This document shows, one piece after another, positions 31,716-44,348 of a stretch of DNA of 64,000 bases (the stretch's first letter is position 1; each line of letters begins with the position of its first letter). The DNA comes from Pyronema omphalodes (lineage: Eukaryota > Ascomycota > Pezizomycetes > Pezizales > Pyronemataceae): the NCBI GenBank assembly GCA_024516155.1, contig JAJJXM010000033.1, forward strand, positions 1 through 64,000, written 5' to 3'. The notes beneath the pieces are model-generated. The model ran no database searches, was not told where the DNA came from, and saw only the letters and a list, made by a program, of their open reading frames with translations. A program made the position numbers and the translations under genes.

Positions 31716-32840
31716 CTAAGTCGCTGCGGCAAGCAACTGTTCTAGCTCGACCAACTGCGGAAACTCCTTCTTCCTGCTAAAGTGAATGTCCTTTTCATTT
31801 TTTCCTCCTAACAAAAACTTCTCGAGTAGTATTAACTCCTCAAACTCCTCCTTAACATCCTCAATCTGTTCTTGTGTAGGTCTCGGAAGTGGTTTTCGTC
31901 CATAGCCTCCATAGTTGAAATATGAGTTCAGACAGCTCTTGGTTGCCACCACTCCACCCTTGATGACAACCCAGTCGCCTCTGGCGACGACAGCCTGCAT
32001 TTTCTCCGCCAGTTCTGTCTTGCCAGCCATGTGGAGGTTATAAAGCTCAACACAAGATTTTGGTGAGATGTTTGCGAGACCTCCGATGATACCCTTTCCG
32101 CCGACAACAAGCGTCTGCAGCGTAAAATCCGCCGATCCTCCCATAGTCATGAAACCGGGAGGTGCAGCTGCTGCAACTCTTGCCAGTTTTCCGGTGTTGC
32201 CGCAAGTGAGCTTGCATCCGACGATGTTTGGATGCCGCGCCAACTTCGACACAACGTCTGAGTCGAGGTCAATCCCACCAACAGCTCCAGGGAAGTTGTA
32301 AATTAAGATTGGAATTGGAGATTCGTTTGCGACATCGCGGAAAAAGTCCACCAGTGCGTCACCCGTATATAGCGAGCGGTAGTAGCTCGGTGGAAGTATC
32401 ATGGCGTAGTCGCCACCTGAGGCCATTGCGTCATGGCACAATTCAATAGATTCACGCGTTGACTGTGCGCCGCAACCTACAATCACGGGAAGCTGTGTGT
32501 ATCCCGCGTTGTCTAGGGCTTTTCGAGTAACCACAGTAACAAGCTGCCTCTCACTCCGGCTCAAGTGGACGGCTTCGCCATTGGAACCTTGGGTAACAAT
32601 TCCTTGAAGGCCCGCTTCAGCAAGCCGCACTGCGTGCTTCTGAATAGCAGGTATATCCAAGTTGTCTGTTATGGTTTCAAAGAAGACGGGCGTCGGGGCA
32701 TAGGTTCCAGGAACAAGTGGTCGTCGGTGAGCTGAACTGTATTCACCGAGATATTTTGAAAATGTCGAAGGAGAGCTTGCTTCGCCTCGTAGCGATAGCC
32801 CACTGACGGATATCTCAGATTCGTTGGTGTGAGGAGGCAT
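31716..32840 (-). CDS. DHDPS/NAL-family class I aldolase
   Basis: An intronless 374-aa protein starting at the ATG at 32840. It belongs to the dihydrodipicolinate synthase / N-acetylneuraminate lyase family, TIM-barrel enzymes that use a Schiff-base Lys to make or cleave pyruvate-containing acids. Key motifs are GSNGEAVHL (residues 85-93, substrate carboxylate loop), YNFPG with catalytic Tyr181, and GCKLTCG with Schiff-base Lys210. Fungi make lysine by the aminoadipate route, so a biosynthetic DapA role is unlikely. A degradative aldolase is more likely, for example 2-keto-3-deoxy-L-galactonate or 4-hydroxy-2-oxoglutarate type. An N-terminal extension of about 40 residues is Ser-rich. The exact substrate is not resolved. 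Confidence 0.85.
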   Translation of the reverse strand: MPPHTNESEISVSGLSLRGEASSPSTFSKYLGEYSSAHRRPLVPGTYAPTPVFFETITDNLDIPAIQKHAVRLAEAGLQGIVTQGSNGEAVHLSRSERQLVTVVTRKALDNAGYTQLPVIVGCGAQSTRESIELCHDAMASGGDYAMILPPSYYRSLYTGDALVDFFRDVANESPIPILIYNFPGAVGGIDLDSDVVSKLARHPNIVGCKLTCGNTGKLARVAAAAPPGFMTMGGSADFTLQTLVVGGKGIIGGLANISPKSCVELYNLHMAGKTELAEKMQAVVARGDWVVIKGGVVATKSCLNSYFNYGGYGRKPLPRPTQEQIEDVKEEFEELILLEKFLLGGKNEKDIHFSRKKEFPQLVELEQLLAAAT

Positions 32841-35800
32841 ATTGTTCTTGAGGTGTGAAGTGTTGGATAGTAAGCTTCGTTCCGATGTCGTGGTAATGTG
32901 ATGTGTAGTTTATGAGGGAGGTAGGGTAGATATAGTATCGATAGTGAAATGTAGAGCCCAAGACAGGATGGGGGAAGCTGTAACGAACTAACTTAATCAT
33001 GACGATGGGAATCGCAAGAGTCTTTATATGAAAGCTTTGAATTTGTCTCAGCTCAAGTTTGTATGGCCTAAGCCTTGCGCGCTGGCCAGTCTGTGACGGA
33101 ACTGGACCTCCGTTGTAACCAATGGTTGTGCATCTCAAAACATTCTGACGAGGAAATAATTTTGCCGAGCTCACCCTAGATAGGATTTCAGCCGTAATGT
33201 CATACAATACTTTGGCGTTCGCCTTCAAGTCACGAGTTGTAAAACTGCAGATCGCCGAAGCGGCGAAGCATTGGCCCTGTAGCATTGAATGTGATAAATA
33301 AGTCATTCAATGGCAGTGCAGTGCGCTGAGAGTCGAGGGTACACAGATTTCGTAAGCGGCAATACCACGACCGAAATCACCTCTTTAGTTTTTGTTCCAT
33401 TGCTTTTGTTGTCTCTTATCGAAGAGGTCCGTTCCGCGAAAGGAAACCTTCTTCATTAGCAATTCGATTTTGGCGAGGGTTGAACGATGCCTGTAAGCGT
33501 CGCTGTCCATCCAGGCGGGATCCGCAGTTATGGGTCTGCTTTAGCGTGTCTTAGTGGTTGCTGTTGTAGATTGCGTGGGGGTTAAAGAGCCCGTGGGGTG
33601 GCAATTCTGTCCCGACGTCCAGAAGGCGGTGACACCTGTCGCGGGCGGTTGGATAGTTTTGACTTTTCCAGGGAGCACAAATTAGCTTTCTAAGCGTGTA
33701 AACTACATCTTATACCCCCAGGCGCGGTTTATCCACTGTGAACCTTTCCGCGGCTGCCAGTTCGGGAAGTCGCGGACGTCCTGAGACATCAACTCGGTAT
33801 TTGTGCCCTCAATCGAACCACCTCAGTTCTACTCAAGGAACCAATATCAGTTCCAATTTCCCAACAAACCCGCCATTAACCATGGACCAACGAGTGGTAC
33901 ATGACGAGGAGGTTGGAGTTGCTGTCCAGCATGAGTCCATCTCGTTATGGGACCTAGACTTTATGCTCGCGTCAAGCGCATAATGCATTGCGCAGTAGTT
34001 AGATATGCGATTATCTTCAGGCCAACAGTTCGGCAGCTTTTTAGAGCAGATATCCAAGTCATATTACTATTCGAAAATCTACGGATAGCCCGGGAAATAC
34101 TAGTATCAAGTCAGTCGTGCACGGTAGACATGTTATGTATGCGGTGAAGAAGTCCCTTGATGAAGCAAAATGAGATATACATTGAAATCTCGTACACGTG
34201 AGAGACCTTCTGACAAATTTATCAAGCTGGGTTTCGGGGCTCCTCCGGAAATTATTAACGCCAGCTAGGTAAACTGTAATACGCTGATAGCTGATCGTGC
34301 AACACACCGCTTACTATTATGCCCTCAACACTGACCCCCACACGAAGCCTAGGAGCCAAGGTCACGATGGAATGTTTCCGAAGATCCAGAACATCAACAT
34401 GTTTCCCTGCCACGTTTCAGTGGCCCTGCTCAGGCGACAGTCGCCCTACCGGTAGAAACATGCAGAAGGAAGTTCATTTGTCCTGCGCCTCCCCCACGCT
34501 TGGTAATATTCGACGTCATTTCGTCTGTTCTCCGCTTCAAGTTTTTAGGTGAATCCAGGAATGAATTGATGGAGGGTTCAGTCGATGTCGACGGCGCGAA
34601 CCTTTCTTCCTTCTTGATAGCCTATAAAAGTCGTAGTCATTCATTCAAAACGTTATTTGCAATAATTCTTTGAAATAAAGTATTTCTGTAATTCCGGTTG
34701 GCCCCTGAACCGGATCAATTGAGAGGTACTGACAAACGCGGCATCTAATCGCGTCTAGGCGTGCCAAACAGCCTGCTGCACCCCACGCCCCGCACAGACA
34801 ACAACGTGGCCTGTGTCCAGCATATCATGTCCCAATCATTCCTGACGAGTGTACTCGGATACAATGCGAAGCATGCTCCATCATGCCACATGCGCCCCTC
34901 AAACATTGGAAGTACCTGTCACTGGCCAGTGGGAAAGCGAAGTCCAGTCAATAGCGTCTAGGTGGTGACTTCAGCGAAGCATTCTGTTCCCAACTGCTCG
35001 GTTCGAAATATTTATTTCTTTCAACGGACCCTGAACGGTCAGCTTGAATCCTTAGCTGAACGCAAGACAACTTCTCGCCCCTATCACAGTAGCATCAGTG
35101 CAGCAACATCGAAGCTAGAATGTCAGTAGTTGCAGCATGTCGAACTTTGTACCCGGTCTATGTTAAATACGGCAGCATATTTCGTCACATCGCAGCTTGC
35201 GGTCCGTCGAGGAGCTATCTCTGTGACGCGAACAGCCAGATCAGCCGGATTTTAGCCTCCACTCAAACTACCACTGTCTTTGGCGACGTTTTCAACACCA
35301 AACTTTCGTTCCTAGAGACCACAAGACCGACTTTTGAAGCGCATTTTCCTTGAAAAACATATTTCTCCAACGTGAGGTGTGGTGGGGTAATGGGGTTACT
35401 GGCTAGGAATCAATATGAACGGACATCTGACAATAAACTCCGCCGTTTTTTTTTACCGCTGAAATGCATGGCGATCTTCGAGCTAGAACATAACCGGAGA
35501 GCTGACGTTTGCCCAGACAGTATTGAAGGTAAATGGCGATGCCGCCCTACCACCATATCCTAAGCTATCATCAGCTGCATATGCGTAAACTCATCGTTTT
35601 GTAACTTATTGACACGCGACCACTGCTGCCTTGCCCAAGGCATTACGGGCCGAACTTTTGTTATGTTTCTGCTTTGGATCTCGTGCACATTCCTGAGGGA
35701 TTTACCTGTGGACTCCACTTTCAAGTTAACGCTGCATTCATTCACTGGGATTTATCTTGGATCCATGGTACCCACTGATAGTCAAAGTAAATAATCCGCC

Positions 35801-37654
35801 CATTGGATAAGCTCAAAAGTTATGTAAACCACAGTTGAAGTGCATTGCATGTATACCGGACATGCCCGCGCGGTTGGGGTGCAAGTCAATCCCCAGGGTT
35901 TTTATGCCATCACCACTTCACGGCATCATCGAATGGGCCATACCATGGATCTGCTCTGTTAATAAACTCTCTATACATATCTCTGTGTCTTACTAGTATG
36001 ACCCTGGTATCCTTCGGTAATCGGACAGAGACAGATGAGAACTCCTTCGGCTAATAAGAATTGTCAAGCTTCTTAAGTGAGTTAGTATCTTCTTTTTTCA
36101 TTGGAGGGTGATGGATATCGTGAAATACGGTAGGCAAGACATCTGTTAGCGAGGTGGAGGTCATGACGGCATTATACTGTGGATTCGATAGCGTGGGGTT
36201 GAGCGGAGGTATATAACCCGAACGATCAGCCCGAAAGTCATCGGGTGAAAAAATACCGGTTCGAAACGCTTGGCTCGGGGTAGCTGAATAATGCAAGCCA
36301 TTTAAAGTTTCCAGTGCATCTATGTAGCTGCAATAGATGATACAATGATTAGGTAATAGACGGCTATTACGAGGTATCCTGTGGTTTGAGCTGGATGCTG
36401 TAAGCAAAGAAAACGAAAATATTAAGAATGCATGATATACCTTGCTTCTTTACTCGAAAAAGAGGTTGAACGCCTTTACTATGCACGATTTGTGTAGAGG
36501 AGAAATGGAGAGGAGATATGGAGTATGTTGTAATGCTGTTTCCTCCATCTGTGATCATTTGCATGACACATAAGTAACCAAAAAGCCTGCCAAGACTACA
36601 GCACGCCTTTGTGTAGTTTATCACTCGGGTCTGACCGCGCCAGGAACATTTTGTGCTACGCCTAGGCTGCGACGAATCCTTTGCTAACTCATCAATATCG
36701 GTGGAGTGGTTGTAAACATTATGTCCATTGATCAATATCAAATCACACTTTCTGTTGATCTATCTATTTTATTCTAGCAGCACAACCACTTACATTTAAC
36801 AGCATTACGACCCTTTCCTGCCTTCAGTTAGCGCAAATTAAAGACAATCCATAGCGAAGGCCAATTTGTAGCCTTGTATTTCGGGTTCTTTCTACAATTT
36901 CTACATATCTTTGTTCCATTGAAGGTATCTGGTCATTGTTTCTACTGGAAAGTTTGAAGACAGCCCCAATCCCTGCTCATAGACGCTGTAGTCCTATATT
37001 CCTAGACCTTATTTCCTCTGCTTTTCTGGAAGAAAATATTTCGCAAAATTTTGCCATAGCTAGATTTTTGGAACTTCAACACTATCTTGAGAAAGTTGAT
37101 CCTGCATGACTATATGCTACTAAACATCTTTTTGAGCTGGCTGACTGTAATGAAGCTCAAGCTTCTCACATACGCCTTCGTCAGACTGTCCCATACGGAA
37201 GATCTAACCAGTGTTCTTTATGATATCAAATCGTGCATAATCATAGCTTGTCCGTTTTAGTGTTAATTTGGTGGTTTTTGAGCGAGATGCACATATATTC
37301 CGATGGATCGCACGCAACAGATGCGATGAAGATGGTCCCATAGCTCAAAAAGAAGCTTGCTCTGAAGGATATATTTCAGAGGCGGCGAGGCAAGTGTCCA
37401 TGAGTTTGGCGTAGTTTACATGCTCTAAGCAGAAATCCTCGTTTGTTTGTTCGTTTCAGTCATATACCTTTTGAAATCTTTGAGAGCTATGCTGGACAAA
37501 AGAAACATCTACCCAGAAGTACCAAGATAAAAATAAACAAAAAGCAGACCAAAGATGTTGCCGTGAACTAAAAATATTGCTGGAGATGTTGTACGTAGCT
37601 TGACACAATAAATGATAAAAGTCAGGCATCGCGCGCAGCAGAAGCAAAAAGCAA
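32841..37654. other. Gene-poor intergenic region
   Basis: About 4.8 kb with only short ORFs without recognisable domains. The first few hundred bases carry the promoter and 5' UTR of the aldolase gene. A TATA-like CCTATAAAAG at about 34619-34628 has no credible gene after it. Confidence 0.5.
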
Positions 37655-37743
37655 TGGAGAACTTGGGAATCGAACCCAAGACCTTTTCAATTCACGCTTA
37701 TGAAGGATGCGAATGAAACGTTATACCCCTAAACCAGATCCCC
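37655..37743 (-). tRNA. tRNA-Ala(CGC) with a short intron
   Basis: Reading the minus strand from 37743: acceptor GGGGATC pairs with GTTCTCC (one T-T mismatch), with a G3-U70 wobble, the classic alanine identity pair. The D stem is GTT/AAC, the anticodon stem TTTCA/TGAAA with loop TTCGCA..T (anticodon CGC), variable AGGTC, and T arm TTGGG-TTCGATT-CCCAA. An intron of 17 nt (about 37691-37707) follows position 37. A T5 terminator follows downstream on the minus strand. Confidence 0.85.
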
Positions 37744-37837
37744 ATTTACACTACTGAGAGTAACATTAATATATATATAGATATTTGTAATTAATTCCAC
37801 AACCTCCAACAAGTTGTCCTCGTTTCCTCACTCGGCC

Positions 37838-39191
37838 TCACTTCCGCATCTCATACTCAACACTCGCCATAATCGCCGGACCCACACCCTTGAGATCATT
37901 AATCCTCTCCGGTATCGAAACATAATACTGCAGTCTTGATTAACGCTCATCCGCCGTGGAATTTCGCTGATTACTCACCTCAAAGCTGGCATCCTTATTC
38001 AAACTCCCCACCTGTACCGTCCCCCTCCAATCCGCCGTTCCATTGGTCTGAATCTGTACAAATCTCTCCATAGTACCTTTATACCAATCCCCCACTTCCC
38101 CTCCAAATTCCTTTCCCAGCAACCCCTTCCTCACACCCTTAAGTCCCGCATAAACAAACATAGCCGCACCAGAGCTTTCAATCCAATTCCCCTCCTTGGC
38201 AGGAAGATCCATTACCAACCACCAACCCTTTTCGTTTTCATCCCAAGAATTTCTTATTCCCTTCATAGCGGAAATGAAATATCCTTCTAAAAGAGAATAA
38301 CCAGGATGGGAGGTAGGGAAGTAGTCTAAGACGTCGATTATAGCCATTACGTACCAGCCTAGGGCGCGGATCCACACATGAGGAGAAGCACCGGTTATGG
38401 GGGATGCCCAGATGGCGGTGTGGGAGGCGTCGTAACCGTGGACTAGGAGTTGGGTGGTGAGGTTTCGGCAGTGGCTTTCAATGAGGATGAATTGATGCAG
38501 GATGTCGGTCCAGGCGGTGGTGTTGGTGGGGTTGAAAAGGCTGGTGTGTTGTGCATAGAATGGGCTGTGGGTGAATATTGAAGTGAGATTATGTCAGTGG
38601 GGTGAAAATGAGATACACGATATATGAGCGTGGAGAAGTTTTCGGTTTAGAAGTGGAAAGACCCAGGGGATTTACTTACAGACCCATATAAAGCCCATCC
38701 AACCACATCTGGTTCGGATAAGTACTCCTATGCCAAAAACCCCCTTCATAATTCCTCGGCTGATCATTAATCTGTTTCCTCAGCGTATCCGCAGCAATTT
38801 TATATTTCTCCTCTCCAGTACTTTCATAAAGATACAAGATTGACTGTCCCAATCTAATATCATCAAGCGAATACAACGTGGCATTGTATGCCAGAAACTT
38901 TCCGGTTGCGTCCATAGTGTTATCGATACCTGCTTTTAAATATGAGTTGTATTTAGTGTCGCCGGTTAGGTTGAATAACATCTCGAAGGAACGTTCTAGG
39001 ACTCCATGTTCGTAGGAGTGGACGGGCTTGCCGTTGTAGTCTTGCCCGAGAGGTGTGTGACGGTCTATGACGGAGTTGGCAAGGAGGGTAGAGTATTTCG
39101 TCGCTGCGGCAGATGGGGCTGCGATGCAGATGCTGGCTAATAATGGTAGGATGGCGAAATGAGGATACATTTTTATCTGATAGGTCATCAT
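37838..39191 (-). CDS. GH105-family unsaturated rhamnogalacturonyl/glucuronyl hydrolase
   Basis: Three exons on the minus strand, 39191-38680, 38564-37979 and 37927-37838, with introns of 115 and 51 nt, give 395 aa. A start at 39170 gives 388 aa beginning MYPHFAILPLLASICIAAPS, a good signal peptide, and may be the true start. The fold is an (alpha/alpha)6 barrel. Family motifs include YPNQMWLDGLYMG, LLVHGYDASHTAIWA and WIRALGWYVMAI, and the C-terminal exon encodes the typical GVGPAIMASVEYE end. GH105 enzymes remove the unsaturated uronic acid left by pectin or rhamnogalacturonan lyases. Secretion and the pathway role are inferred from the signal peptide and family. Confidence 0.87.
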
Positions 39192-39708
39192 AGGGGAATT
39201 GTGGGCTTTATATTGAGGAGGTAAGAAATATTGATTGGGATCAGATTAATTGCCGTGGCGACTCGGTCGTCTTTTCCCCGGATGCATACAAGGTCCGGGT
39301 GATGAGGATTTTAGCGAGGGATAAGGATATCTTGACACACTGGGTTTCCCGGGAAAATTACCGAAGAATAGATTGAATCTAGATTGGATCCTGCAGCGGG
39401 AGCAAGGTACTAGACCGGCCGATGCCGAAGTTCGGAGAATTAGTTGAAATTACCGAGAAAGGCCGTTCTACCAAATCGGCAAATCATAGCACAGAAAAGA
39501 TAAAGCAGAGATAAAATTCATGTAAAACATATGTTCTTTTAAGTCATCTAAATGACATAACTAAGTACTAAGAAACTACCATAAATACATACAGCCCAAT
39601 TAATCCGTAATCAATGCGTCTAACAAACATAGATATTTATAAAAAAAAATGCAAACCCAATGCTCCGTAACAAAGGAAAACTATACTCTTCTAATCAACC
39701 CCTAACAT
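39192..39708. other. Intergenic between GH105 and ABC transporter genes
   Basis: About 0.5 kb holding the GH105 promoter and the ABC transporter 3' UTR, both on the minus strand. No further gene seen. Confidence 0.5.
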
Positions 39709-42700
39709 TTACTCATTCTTCTCCTTCTTGGTGGACTTCTTGGGCACACGTGCCAACCAGTACAAGAACATCGCACCAGCAATGTTGAAAACAACATACA
39801 CCATCAACAATCCAAAGTTCCTCCATCTGTCATCGTAGCTAGCAGAGATGCTCTTCAAGAAAACGTTGGTACTGTCAAGGGTACAGAACTGGCAGTCGCT
39901 AGTCGCCATGGGGTTATAGACACGTCCTCCAGCAACCATGGTGTAGTTGGTCATAAACTCTCCACAAGTCAATCCGGTAGGAGGTTGGAACTTAAGAACC
40001 TCGATATCGGAGCAGACAACACTGGTATTGGCTAATCCGGTTGACATCATGGCTGAGATCAAGTAGGTGAAAGGCGAGACACGGTACAAGAAAATCCAGA
40101 AGCGAGGGAAGACGGAGGGGCCAGCCAAGACACCACAGAAGATCAAGCAGAGAGAGAACAAGAGCTGTCCAATGTTTCCAGCGGTCTCGGCGGTCTCAAT
40201 ACCGGCAACCAACATGTGGGAGAAGGTGGAAGTCCAGATGTAAAAGACCCAGATGAGCAAGAACATCAAAACAGAACGCTCGTGAAGAGCACCGGTAGGG
40301 ATGGCGTTGCGGTAAAGTCCGATAGGGTAGTACCATGAGACAAAGGTAAGAACAGCCATAGCAGTCTGCCAAGGAAGCTCAACGATGATGTTTGCCATCA
40401 TGAATGCCTTCCAGGAGTAAGCCTTGGAGGGGCGCTCACGAACCTCATAAAGAGAACGCTGAGTGACGAAGTGAGGCATGAGCTGCTGGGCCAAGTTGTT
40501 GAAGATAGTGAGAAGCATGAAGATAGCGAACATCTGGTTCTGCATTCCTTGGAGCGAGTTGCTAGCCATGAAGAAAGAGAATCCGATGAAGGCAGCAGTA
40601 GCGGTACACAAGAAAATCTTAGACCAGATGTAAGAGGGAGTGCGCCAGTACTGCTCGAAGACACGCTTGGTGCAGACATAGAGCTGGGTAGAGAAGGGAA
40701 CGGCAAACTCGCCGGCACCAGCGGCACTCACGGCACGGGGCTTGGTGGCAAGATCACGGGTCATCTGGGCGAGCTCTGCCTTGACAGCAGCCTTCTCAGG
40801 AGAATGCTTCCAGATTTCAGGCCAGTCCTTGTCGGTAGTGTGTCCAGGGGCGGCTCCAATAACCTCAAGCATCCATTCAGCGGGGTTGGCGTCAGGTGGG
40901 CACTGGTGAGCTCCGTTGCGCTCAAAGTAAGAGGTAAGCTCCTTAGAGTTCTCTCCAATAGGTCCGAAGTAAACAGTACGTCCTCCACGGGCAAGGAACA
41001 AGAGACGATCGAACTCCTGCATCAAGATGGCGGAAGGCTGGTGAATGGTACAGAGAATAGCTTGTCCGTTGTTGGCGAGCTTGCGAAGAAGAGCACAGAT
41101 AGACCAGGCAGTCTGGGAGTCAAGACCGGAAGTGGGCTCGTCCAAGAAGAGAAGAAGCTCAGGCTTAGCAGCGAGCTCAACACCGATAGTCAAACGCTTG
41201 CGCTGCTCGACGTTGAGACCCTCACCGGGAACTCCAACAACAGCATCGGCGTAAGCCTGCATTTCCAAAAGCTCGATAACCTCCTCGACATAGTCCATCT
41301 TCTCCTTCTCGGGGACGGAGGCAGGCTGACGGCAGAGAGCGGAAAACTGAAGGGCCTCACGAACGGTAGAGGTAGACAAGTGAAGATCCTGCTGCTGAAC
41401 ATAACCGGTCTTGCGCTGGAAAGAATCATCGCGGGGCTGTCCATCAACACACATGTTTCCAGTGACAACACCCATGGTAACACGGTTGGCCAAGACATCC
41501 AAAAGAGTAGTCTTTCCGGCACCGGAAACACCCATCAAAGCAGTCAAAGTTCCAGGCTTAACCCATCCATCGACATGGTCGAGCAAGCGGCGGTCCTCCT
41601 TCTTGATTTTGATATCGTAGACAACATCCTCCCAGTGGAAAATCGCAGTCTGCTTCTGAATGACAGAGCTGATCTCAGTGGGGTTGATGGAAGGTGCAGC
41701 AGAAGACTTGACGGGGTATTTCTCAGAGATAGATCCGCTCTCGACATCCTGGGTAGCCTTAGGGACCATTCCACGGCGGAAGACAAGAACCTCACCCTTT
41801 GAGCGGGCAGCGGAAATGTACTCAGTGGCGAACATGTAGGTTCCAAGGAAGAAGAAGAAGAACGCCCAGAGGATTCCGAAGTTTCTCCACATGTTACCCT
41901 TGTGGTAGTTGTAGGAGGTACCAATGAAGGAGTCTCCGCTGATGAAAGTCTGTCCCGGGACGGCACCGGCAACAGCACAGATGTGGCTCAAACTGTTTCC
42001 AGGCATATTGTACTCAGGAAGCATTCCACCAAAGCTCTGGGGAACGTAACTAACACAGTCGAAGTTGCGTCCAGTGAACTCATTGACCATCAAGGACTCG
42101 AAGGCGTATGCGATGGGGTCGAGGTAGTTGATCCATCGGGCGTAAACCATCATGTCGCGGGTAGGGATAGTGAAACCGGTGTATACAACCAAAGCCAAAA
42201 TGAAGATAGCAGCAGGAGGCATAGCTTCCGAAAGTGATCTGGAGACCGAGGCGATAGTGCGGAAAATGTTACTCATGACAAGAGTACAAACGAAAGAGAA
42301 CAACAAGAAGATGAAGAACGCCGCAGGCTCTCGTCGCAAATTTGTCATGAAGTACAAGACCAAGTTGAAAACAATTGCAGTGGTAATCTTAGCCGGAAGG
42401 TCGACAATCATCGAAGATATAGCTTCAGCAAATGGGTGATAGAATGCATATTTGGCGTGCTTCTCAACGATGGGTCGCTGAGCGTACAAAGTCAAGATTT
42501 CCAAAGCCGAAGAGAAAGCGTTCATAAGAATGGCGAAGAACAGAAGGGCACCACGAGAGAAGAAACTCGAGGAGTCCACTGGGAGGTTGTAGAAGACGGA
42601 TCCGATAATCAAAGCCATGATAATGTTACCGATAACACCGGACAATGTCATAGACATGTCTCCGCGTAAACGTTTGAAACCACGATCCATACAAAGCTTG

Positions 42701-44258
42701 ACCTGTCCGGGAACAGAAAGAGTGTAAGGAGAGCGAGGGTTAGCACCCTTAGCCTGCTGAGCACTTCTGATGTTTCCAAACTCAGTCTCACGGGCCCCAC
42801 CAATGGGGTTCTCCCTCTCGAAAGTCTCGATTTCAACAAGAAGACGCTGGCGGTCCTGGCTCTGTTGCCATCTCTGGGCAAACTCATCGGGAGTTCTGGG
42901 AACTCTGTTTTCCCAACCAGCCCTGGCACGACGCTCAGAGGGGTTGGTAAGGGAGGTAAGGAAATCGGCAGTGGTGGATCGTGCGGGGCACTCCCATCCC
43001 ATCTCCTCGAAGTATGCACGGGCATCGCCGGTACGACCGAAGTAAATTTGGCGTCCCTCGTAAAGGACGATAACCTTATCAAAGACCTATTCTTGGTTAG
43101 ATGTCGATCAGACAAATAGGGAAATAGTTAGTGGTACTGACATCATATGCGGCTTGAGGAGCCTGGTAGATGGCGAGAGCACAAGTGCTGCCCATCAAAT
43201 CGGTGTTCATGCGCAGGGTTCTAACGAACTCAAGTGCAGTGGCTGAATCAAGTCCTCTGGTGGAATTGTCCCAGCACTGAAGAGGAGCTCCACTGAGAGC
43301 AACCTCTGCAATGGAGACACGCTTACGTTCTCCTCCGGATACACCACGGATGAAGTCGTTTCCAACCTTGGTGTTGATAGTGTGTGAAAGACCAAAGATG
43401 GCCATGATGACGTCACGCATGTGCTCTGCATATTGCTGGCGGGTTACATTGAAGGGGCGGACCCTGGGTGCACGCGCTTCAGCGGCAAATTTCAGGGTAT
43501 CACCAACGGTAAGTTGGGGAAAGTGTACTAATTATGCTGTTAGCCGCTGCGTTGTTATTAACAGAAACTGGGAAATAAATACCATCCGTCTCAGCCTGAT
43601 AAACAACCTCACCACGGAAGCGGGTGTGCATGGTCTCGGGGGTAATTCCCTGGTAGTTGAGAACAGATCCTTCCCCAACGTAAAACCCATGGGTTTCTCC
43701 GGCCACCGTCTTCAAGAAAGTACTACATCCTGAACCAGGACGTCCCAAAACAACCAACATCTCTCCGGCATTGACAACTCCCTCGAAATTCCTCAAAATC
43801 TGAATCTTGGTCTTCTTGTTTCCTCCAAGTCCAAGTAATGATGGGATTGAGTAAAGAATGTTGAGAGAATCCTTCTGGAAATCGGTAGGGGTTCCAAATC
43901 CATGAACATTGAGGTTACGGAATGAAAATCCAGCTCTGAGGACATCACCATTGTTTGAGCTGTGATGGTGCATTAAAGTCTTTACCCATTGACGAGCGTT
44001 AAACTTGGGATTTGAAGGGTCGAGCTCCGGGTGGGAGTTGGAGTCCATGATGAAAGGATTGACATCGACCAAAGTCTTTGCTGTGGAAATTCTGGAAAGT
44101 TGCTCTGGGTGACCTCCAGTGTGAGAAATTTGGCGAGCCAAATCAGCAACTCTAGCTTCTGAAACGGCAGTGAATCCAGGTTGTTCCTCCATATCGCTGA
44201 TGTCGTCGGTGTACATTGACTCGGGTCGAGCTTTGTCGTCTATATTCCGATCCGCCAT
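39709..44258 (-). CDS. PDR-type (ABCG full-size) multidrug ABC transporter
   Basis: Three exons on the minus strand, 44258-43583, 43527-43142 and 43086-39709, with two 55-nt introns, encode 1,479 aa. The layout is NBD-TMD-NBD-TMD. NBD1 has the degenerate Walker [13 protein letters not shown], the signature [10 protein letters not shown] and a [11 protein letters not shown]alker B/D-loop. NBD2 has a normal Walker [13 protein letters not shown], a degenerate signature [12 protein letters not shown] and [11 protein letters not shown]. This asymmetry is diagnostic of fungal PDR pumps. Each TMD has about six segments. The length matches fungal CDR/PDR and Botrytis Atr-type transporters. They export azoles, plant defence compounds and other hydrophobic toxicants across the plasma membrane. 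Substrate is not resolved. A TATA-like stretch lies about 80 bp upstream. Confidence 0.93.
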
Positions 44259-44333
44259 ATTGGTAAATCGAAGATGATTAGTGATGCTATCAACTTTTGC
44301 TGTTGGAATATACTGTAAAAAGACAGCGGATTG

Positions 44334-44348
44334 AACGTATATATATCA
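44334..44348 (-). promoter_or_regulatory. TATA-like element upstream of the ABC transporter
   Basis: GATATATATACG on the minus strand lies about 80 bp before the start codon at 44258. It is a plausible core promoter site. No experiment is implied, and AT-rich sequence can look like this by chance. Confidence 0.4.

Noticed and set aside
40471..41802. 443-codon plus-strand ORF opposite the ABC transporter
   Set aside because: It is antisense to NBD/TMD coding sequence and has no domain; long antisense frames are common opposite biased codon use.
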